64,000 nt of DNA, from positions 9,108,327 to 9,172,326 of the forward strand of contig LR746272.1 of the NCBI GenBank assembly GCA_902729315.2, given 5' to 3'. The position numbers and the translations under genes were made by a program. This DNA is from Spirodela intermedia. Lineage: Eukaryota > Streptophyta > Magnoliopsida > Alismatales > Araceae. Positions 13,580-26,000 of this stretch are shown in pieces; position 1 is the first letter of the stretch; each line of letters begins with the position of its first letter. The notes beneath the pieces were generated by a model. It was not told where the DNA came from, did not search any database, and saw nothing but the letters and a program-made list of their open reading frames with translations.

Positions 13580-15126
13580 GAAGGCAAAGGAGTGAAGTGG
13601 GTCGCCGGCGATTGTACTAGGGATAAAGCAGGGAGCCTCTCTGCGTGGCGGCGAGGGGAGCAGGAGGCGATCATGTCGTAGGATCTCGCGCCTGTGCAAA
13701 AGGACGGGCAACCCAGGCGCTCGAGGAAACTAAGGATGGGAGCTGGCTGAGAGGTGACAAGAAGCGATGGATCGAAGGGAAGAGGACAGGGGACTTGGCG
13801 GGTTTCCCTCTCGGGAATCGTTCAGAGGTAGAAAAAACATTTAAGAACTCGGAGGATCCGCCTACAGGTTCGTGACTTCTTGGGAATAATAATATATCTG
13901 TTACTGTTTTCCCGGAAAATAGAGAACTGGGAAGGACGGACGCTCTGTTCCGTCGTCCCCTTTAGCGGGTCTCCATCTCTCACCTTAGAAGCCATAGAGG
14001 ATAAAGGAAGAGGACGATGGTTCTCCACTTCAGATTTCTAGATGGAGAGAGAGAGAGAGAGGATCTGCGTGGGTAAACAAGGGATCGTCCTCAGAACCAG
14101 TTGTGATCTTCCCCGCGTCGTCACGGCTCGGTCTTTATTTTTCCATGTGAAATCACTGCTAGGGCTAGCTTTCTTAAGCTCCTGCACTCATGGGGGAAGG
14201 GGGAAGGCAGGAGATATAGATGCACAGGTGATTTTTCTCTTTCGAAACACCGGGGTGATCCTTGGTTGCAGATGAACCTTCAAGTCTTGTGTGTTTCCAG
14301 TTTGTGATCTTCACAGCATCTTGCTCTCGCTGACTCTTTTCCGCATGAAATTGGATCTAGACACTGAGTAAATCTCCATGGAACCACAGCCGTAAGGCAC
14401 ACATCGCAGAGTTCTTACTGGCGTCGGATTTTATACGAAGTCCCTCGCCCATGCCCACTGCATCTTCTTTCACTAACATCTCTCCCATGCGACCTTGTCT
14501 TCATCTTACACGCCTCCTGTCGCTTCGGATTTTCGGCGTTGACTTTGCTCGGCTGGCCAGATTTTTGAAGCCAAAAATCTGTTGCGAATGTGTGTACTCC
14601 GTTTTGAATAAGTGCGTTGTGTTCAATCATGTGTGCAGCGTGAAGGCGACCATCGAGAGGTACAAGAAGGCATGCTCCACCTCCGGACCAGTTGTTGAAG
14701 TCAACGCCGAGGTAATCTCCCCCATTCCGTCGTAATCTTCTGCATTGGTCAAAATAGGATGCCGTGGTGTTGTCTTCGCATCCGCTAGAAAAGGATCTTC
14801 TTTTCGGTGAGTTATTTCGTTCATTGATTTCTATGTTTATCATTTATCTTGTTGCTTGATTATCGGAAGCTGGTTTCCACCTCCGATTGCTCCAAGGAAG
14901 ATGATTCTCATAATGAAGAGAGAAAAAGGAAAAAGAGTGAAGACTCTGGTCATTCAAGGCTGTTGCTTTGAAGTCCCACAGAATCAGTCAAGTTTTATTT
15001 GAATCTAGAAGCCTCTGAAGGATTCACTCGAGGCCACTGTATATCCACACACCAGAACCTTACTATTATTAGGAACATTCGATCTCGCACAAGGTCAACG
15101 CTATTCGATACCTCTCAGTTTCTAGA

Positions 15127-15193
<67 letters not shown>

Positions 15194-17318
15194 TGCAGAG
15201 GGGGCGCAGTATTCTACAGGGACCTCAACTCTCCGATTGAATTCCTAATGCTTGAAAGATATGGAAGTCGGTTAGCCAGAGGAGCTGCGTTACGGCGCAA
15301 ACTCCTTGAGTGGATTGCATCTCAGAAGTATGGAAGGAGAACGCAACACACTGTATCCCCTGCTGGACGACGGCACAACCCTAGACTCATTCAATGGACT
15401 GATCTAATGAGAACCCTAATGGGGGAGGTGCGTGATTACTGATACCCTACAATCGGTCTCATTAGGGTTCTTGAGATCTAAACTGATGAAGACGGTACAG
15501 TGGGAAGATCCAGGTTTTCTGACCTAGTTACCTCTCACTCCGCGTCCGTTGACGGGTCCGCCATGCAGGGAAAGAGGAGAGAAAAGACACCAGAAGGATC
15601 GAGGATCTCTGGTATCTCTTATGAGAGGTGGTCTATTATTCGGACAAGGACCGTGGAAAACCTCTGGGTAGACCCGCATTCCGGTCCTGCAGCTATGAAT
15701 CACTCTTAGAATCCCTTGGCTCATGGATTTTTTCTGATCGCCGGAGCATACTGAGCAACCGCAGGATACGAGATGCTCTAAAATCGTCCCCGAAGAGGGA
15801 AATAATGCTCGCTCTAGGTATGAAACTTGTGTCGAGCAATGGTCAGCCCCCAAGATCGAATCGGGTCCCCCGCGCACTGCTGCGAGTGGCGAGATCTCCG
15901 TTCTCCTCTTGTGGCGCGGTGCTTAGGGCACAAAGCAAGATTCGGGCATCTCGGCCAGCCGTGTCTCTTGGTTCCCCGCCGAAGCTCGGCGATGTATGTG
16001 GAGTTCCTTGGGAGACAAGATCCTCCATCCGACGGCAAAAGGGCGGAGAAGAGCTGTTCAACGACTTTGAGGATGGATGCTTTGGGGGGCCCAAAAGCAA
16101 AACAGCACTCTTGCAGATCTTCCATGGTGGCTGAAGATGCCGCAGGTCATTTGGTGTGTAATGGCGACGGCGGCGGCGAGTAGTCGCGACATACGATAGG
16201 AAAATTTCCAGTTGTGGCTTGTTCATCCACAACTGGGAGGATGAGCCCGCAGCACAATTTGGAGGAAAATTTAGAGTTCATCACCGGAATTTCTTTGGTT
16301 GTTCTCTGCATTATTAATGGTTTTCTTTGATGGGTTTGGATCTATACATATTTCTTTCAATGTTTGTTCTTTCGTTTTTTTTTTTAATATGTTCCTGAAA
16401 CAAATCCTTTTTCTCATGAAAAAAACTCTTTTACGAGCAATAAATATCATCATGCTTGCACAATCCACCATTCGAGTCTCCATTACAGACAACCTAATTT
16501 CCCAGAACAGATCGTCCGTCTCAGCAACGTGGTTTTTCTCTTGGTCGCAGTTCTACCAGAAAGAATCGGACAGCTTGCGGCGCCAGATCGTCAACCTGCA
16601 GGGGAAGATCAGGTTGCCTGAAGTTGCCCCTCGGTCAATCCTCGATGCTTTCGGTCACATTTCATAACGGCTGACCAGAAGGATTGCGTTGGAATGTAGG
16701 AACTGCCTGGGCGAAGACGTGAACCACGTTGAATCTAAGAAGCTGAAGAATCTCGAGAAGAGCCTGGAGGAAGGCATCAAGAAGATCAGAGCCCGGAAGG
16801 TACGTACGTCTCTCATGCTCCCCTCGACAGGGAAGGGGGGGTGGGGTGTCTCCCTTCTCGAGTTCTGACTCACCAAGAACATGCAGAACGAGCTGCTGCG
16901 CGCCGAAATCGAGTACATGCAGAGGAGGGTGAGTAATCCAGACGGGCTACCTGTTTCGTTCCTGATCTTCCCATTTGAGAAACAACGTCAGGGTTCTAGT
17001 CTGTAGTGACCGCTTGAACTGTCTGCGCAGGAAATGGAGCTGCAGAACGATAACAAGTGCTTGCGGGCTAGGGTTTCCAAGGTGGGTGATCACCTTTCCG
17101 ATGGAGAGATTAGAGGGGTGTGTTAGAAGATGGTGGCGGCTGAGTCTCCCTCCTGTTTGCGTCATGCAGATCATCGAAAGCGAGCGGGCGCCGCAGCTGC
17201 TGCCGCCGCCATACGAGGGCTTCCCCCAGCTGGACTCCCGCAACCTGCTTCAAGGGGGCGTGATCGATCCTGGCAACCATTACCCTCAACAGCACGAGAC
17301 ATCTCTGCATCTTGGGTA

Positions 17319-17360
<42 letters not shown>

Positions 17361-17460
17361 GAGCCCTGCCCATGTTCTTCCTTCGATCCAGGGGCCATCG
17401 GTGACTGGTGTGGAGCCTGCCGTTTTTTGTTTTTTATGGTACAGAATGGTCCTGGATTGA
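12059..17460 (+). CDS. AGL11: AGAMOUS-clade MADS-box transcription factor, probably class D (STK/AGL11-like)
   Basis: Type II MIKC MADS-box factor. In this family class C/D proteins specify carpel and ovule identity by binding CArG boxes as multimers. Coding exons: 12059-12240, 14639-14711, 16551-16612, 16700-16799, 16887-16928, 17031-17081, 17170-17315, 17445-17460. Lengths 182, 73, 62, 100 and 42 nt follow MIKC convention, frame is continuous, and the product is 223 residues. MADS domain 1-60 starts [13 protein letters not shown] region from [13 protein letters not shown] domain about 86-170; C-terminus 171-223. Class D is favoured by EVNAE and [18 protein letters not shown]. Oddities: [10 protein letters not shown] where LLKK is usual, and C in NCLGED. 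Exon 6 could end at 17,072 instead, giving the conserved 42 nt and 220 residues. The terminal exon (GMVLD, stop) is the weakest call; reading on into the CT tract would give poly-Leu-Ser. Confidence 0.85.
12543..12577 (+). promoter_or_regulatory. Pair of identical CArG boxes
   Basis: CCAATTTAGG occurs at 12,543-12,552 and again at 12,568-12,577, start to start 25 bp. Both match CC(A/T)6GG perfectly. MADS-domain tetramers are known to bind paired CArG sites, and STK regulation in Arabidopsis involves CArG and GAGA sites together. Autoregulation is therefore a reasonable inference. Confidence 0.65.
13361..13429. repeat. Compound GATA/GA microsatellite
   Basis: Tandem GATA (about 13,361-13,384) runs directly into about 46 bp of GA dinucleotide, inside the large MADS intron. 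Confidence 0.95.
13537..13576. repeat. GA microsatellite in MADS intron
   Basis: About 40 bp of uninterrupted GA dinucleotide in the regulatory intron of the MADS gene. Confidence 0.95.
15131..15192. repeat. Long GA microsatellite in the next MADS intron
   Basis: About 60 bp of perfect GA dinucleotide inside the intron between the second and third coding exons (14,712-16,550). It is the longest pure GA tract in the window. Confidence 0.95.
17320..17357. repeat. CT microsatellite at the last 5' splice site of the MADS gene
   Basis: About 37 bp of CT dinucleotide begins a few bases after the donor GTACG at 17,316. It forms the first part of the last intron. Unspliced read-through would add YALSLSLS and stop within the tract. 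Confidence 0.9.
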
Positions 17461-19315
17461 GAGGCACACGAGGGCCGGAGCGGGTCGGGGTTGACTCTTC
17501 ACGCGTTGACTTTTTTTATGCATAAATTTGGACCCTTTAAATCGGTGGTGGACGCGCTTCCGAGATGCTTGCTGTTCGGACCACCCAACCCTTTCTTCCA
17601 TTAGCTATTTCGACATCATAATCTGGCTTGCCGCAAAGTCTCAGTCTCCTTGATCTGGGCTGGTTCGACCGCTCGTTCGGTCTGACTTTAAAGCGCCGCC
17701 ATTAAGATGTCTCTTTCTTTCCAGGCTTCATTTTTTTCTCTTTTTTTGTGGCAAAAATTGGAAAGAAACCGAAGTGAGCCACTCGATTCGTCCTCTCTGC
17801 GGTCGGGCTTTGGCAAAGGCGATGCCGGCGGTCAACGTCTTTTGAAAAGGTCGACGGCGCTCTTCTCCCCGCCCGCAAAAGCTGCCGTTCCACCGCCGCC
17901 CGCAAAGCGGCGCCAAAGAAGAAGATTCCGACCAACAAGTGCGACGGTGGAGGGCAGCGAATGCTGCCGGATTCGGAGATCCCTGCCGGCAGGAAAAATA
18001 TCGACGATGTACGGCCCTCCCTGACCGCCGCCGCCGCCGCCGCTGCCGCCGACCTTGGACTTACTCGTTCCCGTCATATGTGGACTCATTGTCTGCACGT
18101 GTCCAACTCATTCCTCACCGTCACTCGTGGGTGGACGGTAGGGCTGACGTCGCGTTGACCCCTCCTGGTATCGTCCTCCGTCTGCTTGTTCACGCGCGAG
18201 CATGGCATTGCTTTCGTGGGCAGTGCCCAACAGACGGTGCCATTAATGGCTCTCGTGGGCATGCCCACCGGCGAGAAGCAACCTGCCGACAACCACTCAA
18301 AGTGAGATCCGACAGGACGAGATCTCTCAGTGCCGCCGGTGGGTGGGTCCCCTTCCTTCTTCTTCTTCTCGGTCAATCCCGCACGTTTCTCTGCAACTAG
18401 GATCCATAGGAAAATTGGCGACAATTCAAATCGGAAAAGAACGGAATTAGCGTCTCTGGGGGGTGGTTACTGCTCACGTCAGCGACACGCTCTGGAGGCC
18501 TTGAGGGAGTGCTGTCGACCGCTACGGCGGCTTTTCTGTCGAACCATGGAAAATGCGCCGCCGGGCTCGTCCTCTTCATCTCAAGAGTAAGGAGAGATTG
18601 CAGACAGGGGTTGGGAATATTCCGGATGCTCTCTCCACTGAGAAACCCAAAAGCGAGGGAGGAGGAGGAGGAAGAGGAAGAGGAAGAGGAGGGAGAGCAG
18701 GAGGAGGGAGGGGCCTCCCATCCTATCGCATCTTTCTTTTGTGGACAAGGAAAGCGAGGATCACGATCTTTTCTGCCTCTGATGATGGCCTCGATGGTTC
18801 CTCCAGCATACGGGCTTTGCCCGATTCTCCCCCTTTCTGCTTTGTTCTCACTGAGCTTTCTGAGAGGCCCGCCCCCGCTGGAATCCACCGCCACCCTTCT
18901 CTTTTTCTCGGAGTACGCCGTCGTGCGCTGCCGGAGATTATTCCGGTTCCTTCGCCGAAGCCGGAGAGGGAGCCGACCATCCGTCTTTGCTCCCTATTCT
19001 ACCTCCGGCGAAGGTGGTGCACGCTCCGGCGGCGGTGACGCAGGTGGAAGAACGTCCACGGGGAAAGAGGAGGGGGCCTTGGGGAAAATACCCCCTCAGC
19101 ATCAGAATACGAATCGACTTTAGGGGGGTACGTAGATTACAAGGAGGAGACGGGGAGGGCGTCGTCTTCTTCCCTGCGCCACGACGTCACCCGCTCTAAA
19201 AATCTCCCCTTTCTCATCTCCCCGTCCGTCCCCACCGCCCCCTTCGAAAAGCCCTCTGACAGACGGGGTTTCATTTCCTCCGCCCCTTACCACCGCCGCC
19301 GCCGCAGGCAATGAA
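17461..19315. other. Intergenic region between MADS gene and TPS1
   Basis: About 1.85 kb, GC-rich from 17,800 onward. It contains the MADS 3' UTR and the TPS1 promoter. A GCC trinucleotide run lies at about 18,025-18,045 and a GAG/GAA tract at about 18,655-18,700. Long overlapping frames occur on both strands (for example 18,509-19,123), but they are arginine/serine/glutamate low-complexity readings of GC-rich DNA and match no family. No AATAAA signal is evident just after the MADS stop codon. Confidence 0.6.
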
Positions 19316-19323
19316 GAGGCGTG

Positions 19324-19330
19324 TATAAAG
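19324..19330 (+). promoter_or_regulatory. TATA box of TPS1
   Basis: TATAAAG in GTGTATAAAGAAG. A start near 19,355 would place a short first leader exon before the 5' UTR intron donor at 19,423. Confidence 0.55.
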
Positions 19331-19422
19331 AAGACGGAGGCGTAGGGGGCTGTATGGTCGCGGATAAGCCGGCTCGGCTGGCCTCACATTTCTGAAGATC
19401 TCCTGCTCGCTTGCTCTCTCAG

Positions 19423-20049
19423 GTGAGGTCCCTCCCTCCCCACCTGCCCCCCTCGTGAGTAGAGGAGACAAGGATTCACCTTCTTCCCGTTCTGGCCTTC
19501 TGTTCCTCCTCCCGCCATGTCTGTTCGTCTTTCCTCTCCTCCCTTACGTCACGGAGCATTCGGTCGTCGAGCATGCGTCGTATTGTATGATACTAGTGCT
19601 CACACACGCCGCCACTGTACGCAGAGATAGCATGGTTAGGGTGTTGTTGCGCCCGGGAGGGAGGAAGAGAGGAAGAGAGGAAGAGAGGAAGTGAGGAAGA
19701 GGAAGAGAGGAAGAGAGGAGGGAGGAAGAGTGGGCCGCTCTTCTTGGCACCACTCCGCTTGTTTGACCTAGAACCATCTCTGTCTGTCGCTTTCTCTTTC
19801 TTTATTTCACCAAGGAGTGGTAGCAGGAGCTCCTCATCCTGCGAAGACCCTCCCCCTCTGCACTCTCTCTTACTAGGAGACGAAACTCTTCAAGGAGAAA
19901 TCCTTGTTGACACTTCCTTTTGGTTACGATATCTCTAGAACTGTCTGTACTCTGCGGTGCCCTCTTGCTCTCCCGCTTCCTCTGCACCTGCGTCGTCGGC
20001 GATTGTCGCGCGTTGCTGATCTTCTCTGGCTCCCTGTTTCGGAATGCAG
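19423..20049 (+). other. Intron in the 5' UTR of TPS1
   Basis: The donor TCTCAG|GTGAGG at 19,423 and acceptor AATGCAG|GG ending at 20,049 delimit a 627 bp leader intron. It contains a purine tract (about 19,655-19,730) of GGAAGAGA repeats. Such leader introns often raise expression of plant housekeeping genes; that role is inferred. Confidence 0.55.
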
Positions 20050-20081
20050 GGGGAAGAACTGTTTCCAACTCTCTGAAGTAG

Positions 20082-23000
20082 ATGAAGCTGGCCTCGAAGC
20101 AGGGCTCGGGTCCCCAGCAACAGCAGCATGTGCCGCCGAACAATTACACCAGCCGCAACCCCGTGTCCAGGGTGGAGCGGCTGCTCCGGGAAAGAGAACT
20201 AAGGAGATCCAACCGGGTCGTCCACCACGACGACGAGGACAACGACAGCGTTATCTCAGAGAACGAGCAGAGGGCCGGCGCTGGCGGCGAGTGGGTCAAC
20301 GCCGATGAGGATGAGCTCTTGGATGCGGCCGTTGCGGCGGTGAGGGCGTCCAGTGAGAAGCGTGAAGCGCAGGGCGGACGGCCTCTGAAGCAGCGGCTGC
20401 TTGTGGTGGCGAACCGGTTGCCAGTCTCTGCAGTCAGACGAGGCGAGGATTCCTGGTCGCTGGAAATCAGCGCCGGCGGGCTCGTCAGCGCTCTTCTTGG
20501 TGAGTGAGAAACACGCAATTGTTGTTTCTTCTTCAAGCAGTTCAGGCTTTCGCACTTGAGAACGAAGGAAAGGTGGACTGGTTGCTGGCATATTTCTCTC
20601 AACCTTTTGACATCTAGATTGCCCATGCTTTCTACCTGGTTTCTGGGTTTTCTTTCAGCATCCCATCCAAAAAAAAAAAAACTGAAAATTCAGTCTTAGC
20701 CCTGTCAAGGTAATGTGCCCTTTGTTTGATTTTGCTGAACGGCGTGTTGCACTTGACGAGGTTTAACACCGCAAGCTCAAAGATCATCGCTAACCGAACA
20801 AATCCTTTCCTAGGTGTGGAGTTCGAAGCTAAATGGATAGGATGGGCAGGTGTGAATGTTCCCGACGAGACCGGGCAGAGAGCACTGACGAAGGCATTGG
20901 CTGAGAAGGTTTCTGCGGACCCAAGTCTTCATCTTTCAAGTATTGCTGTTCCATCTTTCTCGTGACGCAGCTCTGATAGAAACCTTAAACAAGGATTTTT
21001 TTTTTTTTTTAAAGTTAATTTTTAGCTGTATCTGTTCGGTGATTCGTTTTTTGTTTTAAGCAGAGGTGCATCCCAGTGTTTCTTGACGAAGAGATAGTTC
21101 ATCAGTACTACAATGGTTACTCCAACAACATATTGTGGCCACTATTTCATTACCTTGGGCTCCCTCAGGAGGATCGATTGGCAACAACGCGCAGCTTCCA
21201 GTCTCAGTTTGATGCCTACAAGAAGGCGAACCAGATGTTCGCCGATGTGGTGAACCAGTACTACGAAGAGGGAGACGTAGTGTGGTGCCACGACTACCAT
21301 CTTATGTATCTTCCGAAATACCTCAAGGACTATGACAGCAAAATGAAAGTTGGATGGTTCCTTCATACTCCCTTTCCCTCCTCAGAAATTCACAGGACAC
21401 TCCCGTCACGATCAGAGTTGCTGAGATCTGTTCTTGCAGCTGATTTAGTTGGGTGAGAAAGAAGATTCCATTCTGAGTTATTTATATGGATTTTCTTTGA
21501 CTAATTATTTGAGTGGTTCCTTTCTTCTTTTGACAAGCAATGGAATTATGAGATTTATGAGCCTCGTTTTCATCTGTCTATGTACGACCAATATCTGAAT
21601 AATTTTAATATTATTGTGGCAAAGTGTGAGAAATTGGTGAAAGCAAGAGGATGAAACTGACTGACTTTCAAATGAGCCTGGAGGCAAACATGAATTATGT
21701 ATTGGGGCCCCATCTGGAATTGTAAACGATGAAAACTGCTTTAAAAGAATCATGCATAAATCCTGATTCCAAATGGTACAGAATTGTCGTTTTTGATCTG
21801 GAAACTTGAATTGATGTGTACGATGAACATTGTCTTTAGAAATGGTTTCTTGAACTAATGTAGATAGTACCTTATAACTTTCTTAGCCAACGTTGCATTC
21901 AGTTATAGTGTGAGAAGAATACGTTCAATTGGATATTTAAGGTTAAAGTCGCTTCCAAAATCCTCTTCATTTCGGAAAAGATTTTAGAATGAACTTGTGC
22001 TATTTTAGTTTGATTAAGGCTCGTGCAATTCGATACTATCATAAAATAATTTACTGGTTGACTTCTTATTTGGTGCTCAGTATTATTTTCATTCAAGTGC
22101 ACAAGATTTATGCTACTGGTTTGTTTTCTAGTTGATCTGATGGGCTTCACCCTTTTGCAACTCTCTTAATAGGATGAAAAAAGCTTTTTATTATATCGTT
22201 ATATAAACATTCTTAGAAGAACCAATTAGCAAAATTTCTCAACATTTTTTGCACCAGGACCCACCATAATGGAAACCAAAAAGAAATCTTTCGACATTTG
22301 TTTGGGGGGCTTTGACTACTGTAATGTTTTCTACTTGGTGGTTGGGGTCACATTATCTGTTCCTCTGAGCATGATTAAAGTGAAGACGCATGGTGACACG
22401 ATTTGCCCATGGATGATTAGTCCACTTATTTTCGCGTGAAAATTTCTTCATTGACCTGACTATGATCTGTGTAAGTCGTTCTCTCGGCTATCATTCGCAT
22501 TATCTGTGATATCTCTTGTAAAGAAACTCATCCTACCCAGGTTACAGACTTTTGAAAAGCAACTTGCGTAGCTTATAGAATTAATCACTCTTTGCACTGA
22601 AACATTACTCTGAGAATTATGTAACCAATTACATTGTGGCTCCGAATACATTTCTTGTGGATTTCTTGTCGTGTAAAATTGTGTTTGATCATCAGACACT
22701 CAAAACGAAAAAAAACAAAGAATTCTCATGTCATGAAATCTTTTTATACGACCCTCTGCCTAGTCTTCACTTGGCTAATTGTGTAGTTACTGTTGGCTGT
22801 ATTCCAAGTTGTGTCTGGTGAGCTTTTCTCCTTTTTTGCACAGCGAGAAGTTTGTTATATTGTTTTTCTCATACTATGCGTTCCTTGGTGTGACTCGAAT
22901 AATTGAGGTATATGTAAATGATTTCCAGATTTCACACATATGACTATGCAAGACACTTTGTCAGTGCTTGCACAAGGATTCTTGGATTTGAAGGCACTCC

Positions 23001-26000
23001 TGAAGGGGTGGAAGATCAAGGGAAGCTTACTCGAGTTGCTGCTGTAAGATTTGAGCTTTGATTTTGTATATTATTCATCGATATGATCATCATAGTTCGA
23101 AAATAATTGTGAAACGCCGTATAGCAATGAAAGTCCAACACCTGGCACGGCGAGATCTAATTCTCCTGCGGAATTTTGTGCTATAATAGGCCCCCAGTTA
23201 GTTTTGCACAACGTTAGTAACCTTGACATTTTCTTGTTAACTTGTAAAATCTGGTCCCCGAAAATTTAGGAATGCCTGTTAAATTGCTCTCCTAGCGTTT
23301 TTCAGTAAATGTGATTCAAGTGTTACGTTAATTTACAATATTTCAGCTTATTTCCTAAGTCTGTGATTAAATCATTTTATTTTATGCTCTCATTTTTTTT
23401 CATCATTCATTCTATCTCAGTTTCCTATTGGGATAGATTCTGATCGGTTTACCCGAGCTCTCGAGCTTCCACAAGTTCGAAATCATATAAAAGACTTGAA
23501 GGAAAGATTTTCTGGGCGAAAGGTCTGGACTCCTCTTCTTTACCTTGCTATTTTACTTCTGGTCAATTTTCACACCGTTCATATTAAAAATCTCCAATAT
23601 TTTGTCTTTAAATGTCCACTGAAATCTGTTTGTACCATACTTGGAAGGCAGAAGATTAGAAAACTTCTTGATGTTGATCCTCGTTTTATTTCTATAAATG
23701 CAACCTATTTTACAAATGAAAGACTGCAGGGTTTGTGATGTCAAATATCACGCAGTATATCCTACTGTTCATTTAGTTCTATCAACAGTACCGTTAGTTT
23801 TGGGGCTTACAATATGCCATGTTGTCATTACAAGACCGAGAAGGTGATATATGTGGTCTTACTTGAAGACCAGGATGAATATTGACAAAATATCTGAAGT
23901 ACTACCTACTGAAAGAATATGATGGTTGATACTATATCTTTGTTGATTTTAGGAAAATGAAGCATCCCTCACAGAGAAATAAGGGATATTAACTGTTATG
24001 CTTACCATTTTATTAGCTCCAACATATGTAGGTTGGAAAATCTACTCACACGAGGCATTGAAGATGCCTTTTGGACACCAAGAGCACTATTTGTGGCTAA
24101 CCTGAGGTTGACAGTAATTATTTTTTTAATCATGATTTACCCTAATTTCAGGGGTATTCGTTATCCAGATAGTTTCTTCTTCAATTATCATGTTATTGAG
24201 TGAGCTGAATGCCCGAGTGAAATTTGGATTAAGATTTTATTTCATATCTGCTTCATGTGTTTAGTTGGACTGTGAATACGAGCCTTCAGAAAATGTGCTA
24301 CGACTTCCCAGTTAGACAATCTATTCAAGAGAACACCAACTATTATACTATTGTGTTCGATATTCATGACAATCTATTATTGTCTATATCTTCACTCTGG
24401 CTCAGTGGATTTTATTGTGTCATTTTTTTTCTTGACTCATCCTACTCCCTTTTCTGTCAAAGAGCACGACATATGAAGGAATTCTCAGCGTCCACTTCCA
24501 TCTAAAATTATAGTATTCATTATATTTACCAGCTCTTATTGGCATAGCTTGCATCCTATCTCTCTTTGTGGACTCTAATCTCTGGTTTGTTGGCTTCTTT
24601 CCATTCTTTCTGTACTTTTGGAACCTCACAATGTGGCTACTGCTGCAATCGAATAATGCTTGTTTTCTATCTGTCAAGCCTTGAAAAGGGATGATTTGGC
24701 ACAAATGAAATGCGTTATTATCTAGCTTTACTGTTGTGGTTTGCAATCATTCATTATAAGTTTAGGTTATGTTCTAGAGTTCATATTATCTAGGTTATGT
24801 TCTTCTCTAGGTCCTTAAAAGATGTTCTCGCTTTAGTTGAGATCTATTTTATTTCTCAGTGATTGATTGGAATCCATACTAGCTTAAAATTTCAGTCAAT
24901 TATTGGTCTTTTTTTCCATTAGGTGATGTTGGGTGTGGATCGGCTTGACATGATTAAAGGAATACCGCAGAAGATCTTGGCCTTTGAGAAGTTCCTTGAG
25001 GAAAACCCTGCTTGGCGTGATAAAGTCGTTCTGTTGCAAATAGCCGTACCTACAAGAACGGATGTTCCTGAATGTATTCCTCCTCACACTTTTTTCTATG
25101 AATAGATTTTTTAAACCTGCTCATCATGGAAGCAACGTGTCTCATGCAATAATTCTAGATTCAAATTTTTCAATCTGGTGCTTAGATTAGTATCTTCTCA
25201 ACTTAATTGTTTACAGTTTTCTGACACCTCGTAACATACAGAGAGATGTATCCAGAAAACAATTCAAAATGTTTGGATAGGTTTTCTTCTTAGCTGAATT
25301 GATTGGGGTTAACTTACACCAGCCTTCATACAGAAAGTTATCCGTTTAGCAATTTGGTCTGTCAGTTTTACAGTCCACCCTTTTGAAACAAGTAGATGGC
25401 CTTCGTGTGCATACATACATACATACATACATAATAGACGTACATATAGGTCCAAAACAGTAAGCATATTTGACTGATTTAAGTTTGGAAATGTTCAGAA
25501 GACTAGCTGTGGATAGGTAACTGAAACTTATAGCGCACTACAAATGTTACAATAAAATGTACGAAATCGGGTGGAATTTAACTTTGCGGTTCACGGTTCC
25601 AAGCATTGTGTTTCAGACGTTCATGGATGCCCCCTCAAAGTTTTAGCCCGTGTATTCTGTAGCTTCTTGTGCCCATGCTTCACAAGGACTTTAATTAAAT
25701 AAGTCTTCCTTATCACTCCCTCGTTACTGTGATATCATTGTACACATTCTTTTCCTCGATCATTTAGAATTCATTTTAGTTAACACATCAGATCTGAATG
25801 GAAATTTTATGAAAAAGCTAATTTTTATTTTATTTTATTAGTTAATGGAGTGCCTTTAAATCGATCTGTGCTCATCAGCTTCTGTAGAAGTCTGTCTCCC
25901 CCCTCCAACAATTCTGACTCTCAATTACTTCCTTATCGCAAGTTTGCTTTGAAACACCTTTTTGCATCCAAAGTTGTTTTTGGTTTCTCATTAACCAAGA

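Larger units (their letters stand above)
12241..14638 (+). promoter_or_regulatory. Large intron after the MADS-domain exon (AG 'intron 2' equivalent)
   Basis: This 2.4 kb intron follows the MADS-domain exon, the position of the regulatory second intron of AGAMOUS. It holds two perfect CArG boxes (12,543-12,552 and 12,568-12,577), CT tracts near 12,886-12,905, a GATA/GA microsatellite at 13,361-13,429, a GA tract at 13,537-13,576 and a short one at 14,044-14,061. Enhancer function is inferred from position and motif content. Confidence 0.6.

Noticed and set aside
13315-13711. Minus-strand frames rich in LSLSLS (also at 9.6, 10.7, 11.1, 11.8 kb and elsewhere)
   Set aside because: They arise from GA/CT microsatellites read in a serine-leucine frame; they overlap on several frames and match no protein family.
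18397-19123. Long overlapping frames between MADS and TPS1 as a separate gene
   Set aside because: Frames of similar length occur on both strands in GC-rich DNA, with low-complexity Arg/Ser/Glu content and no recognisable domain.
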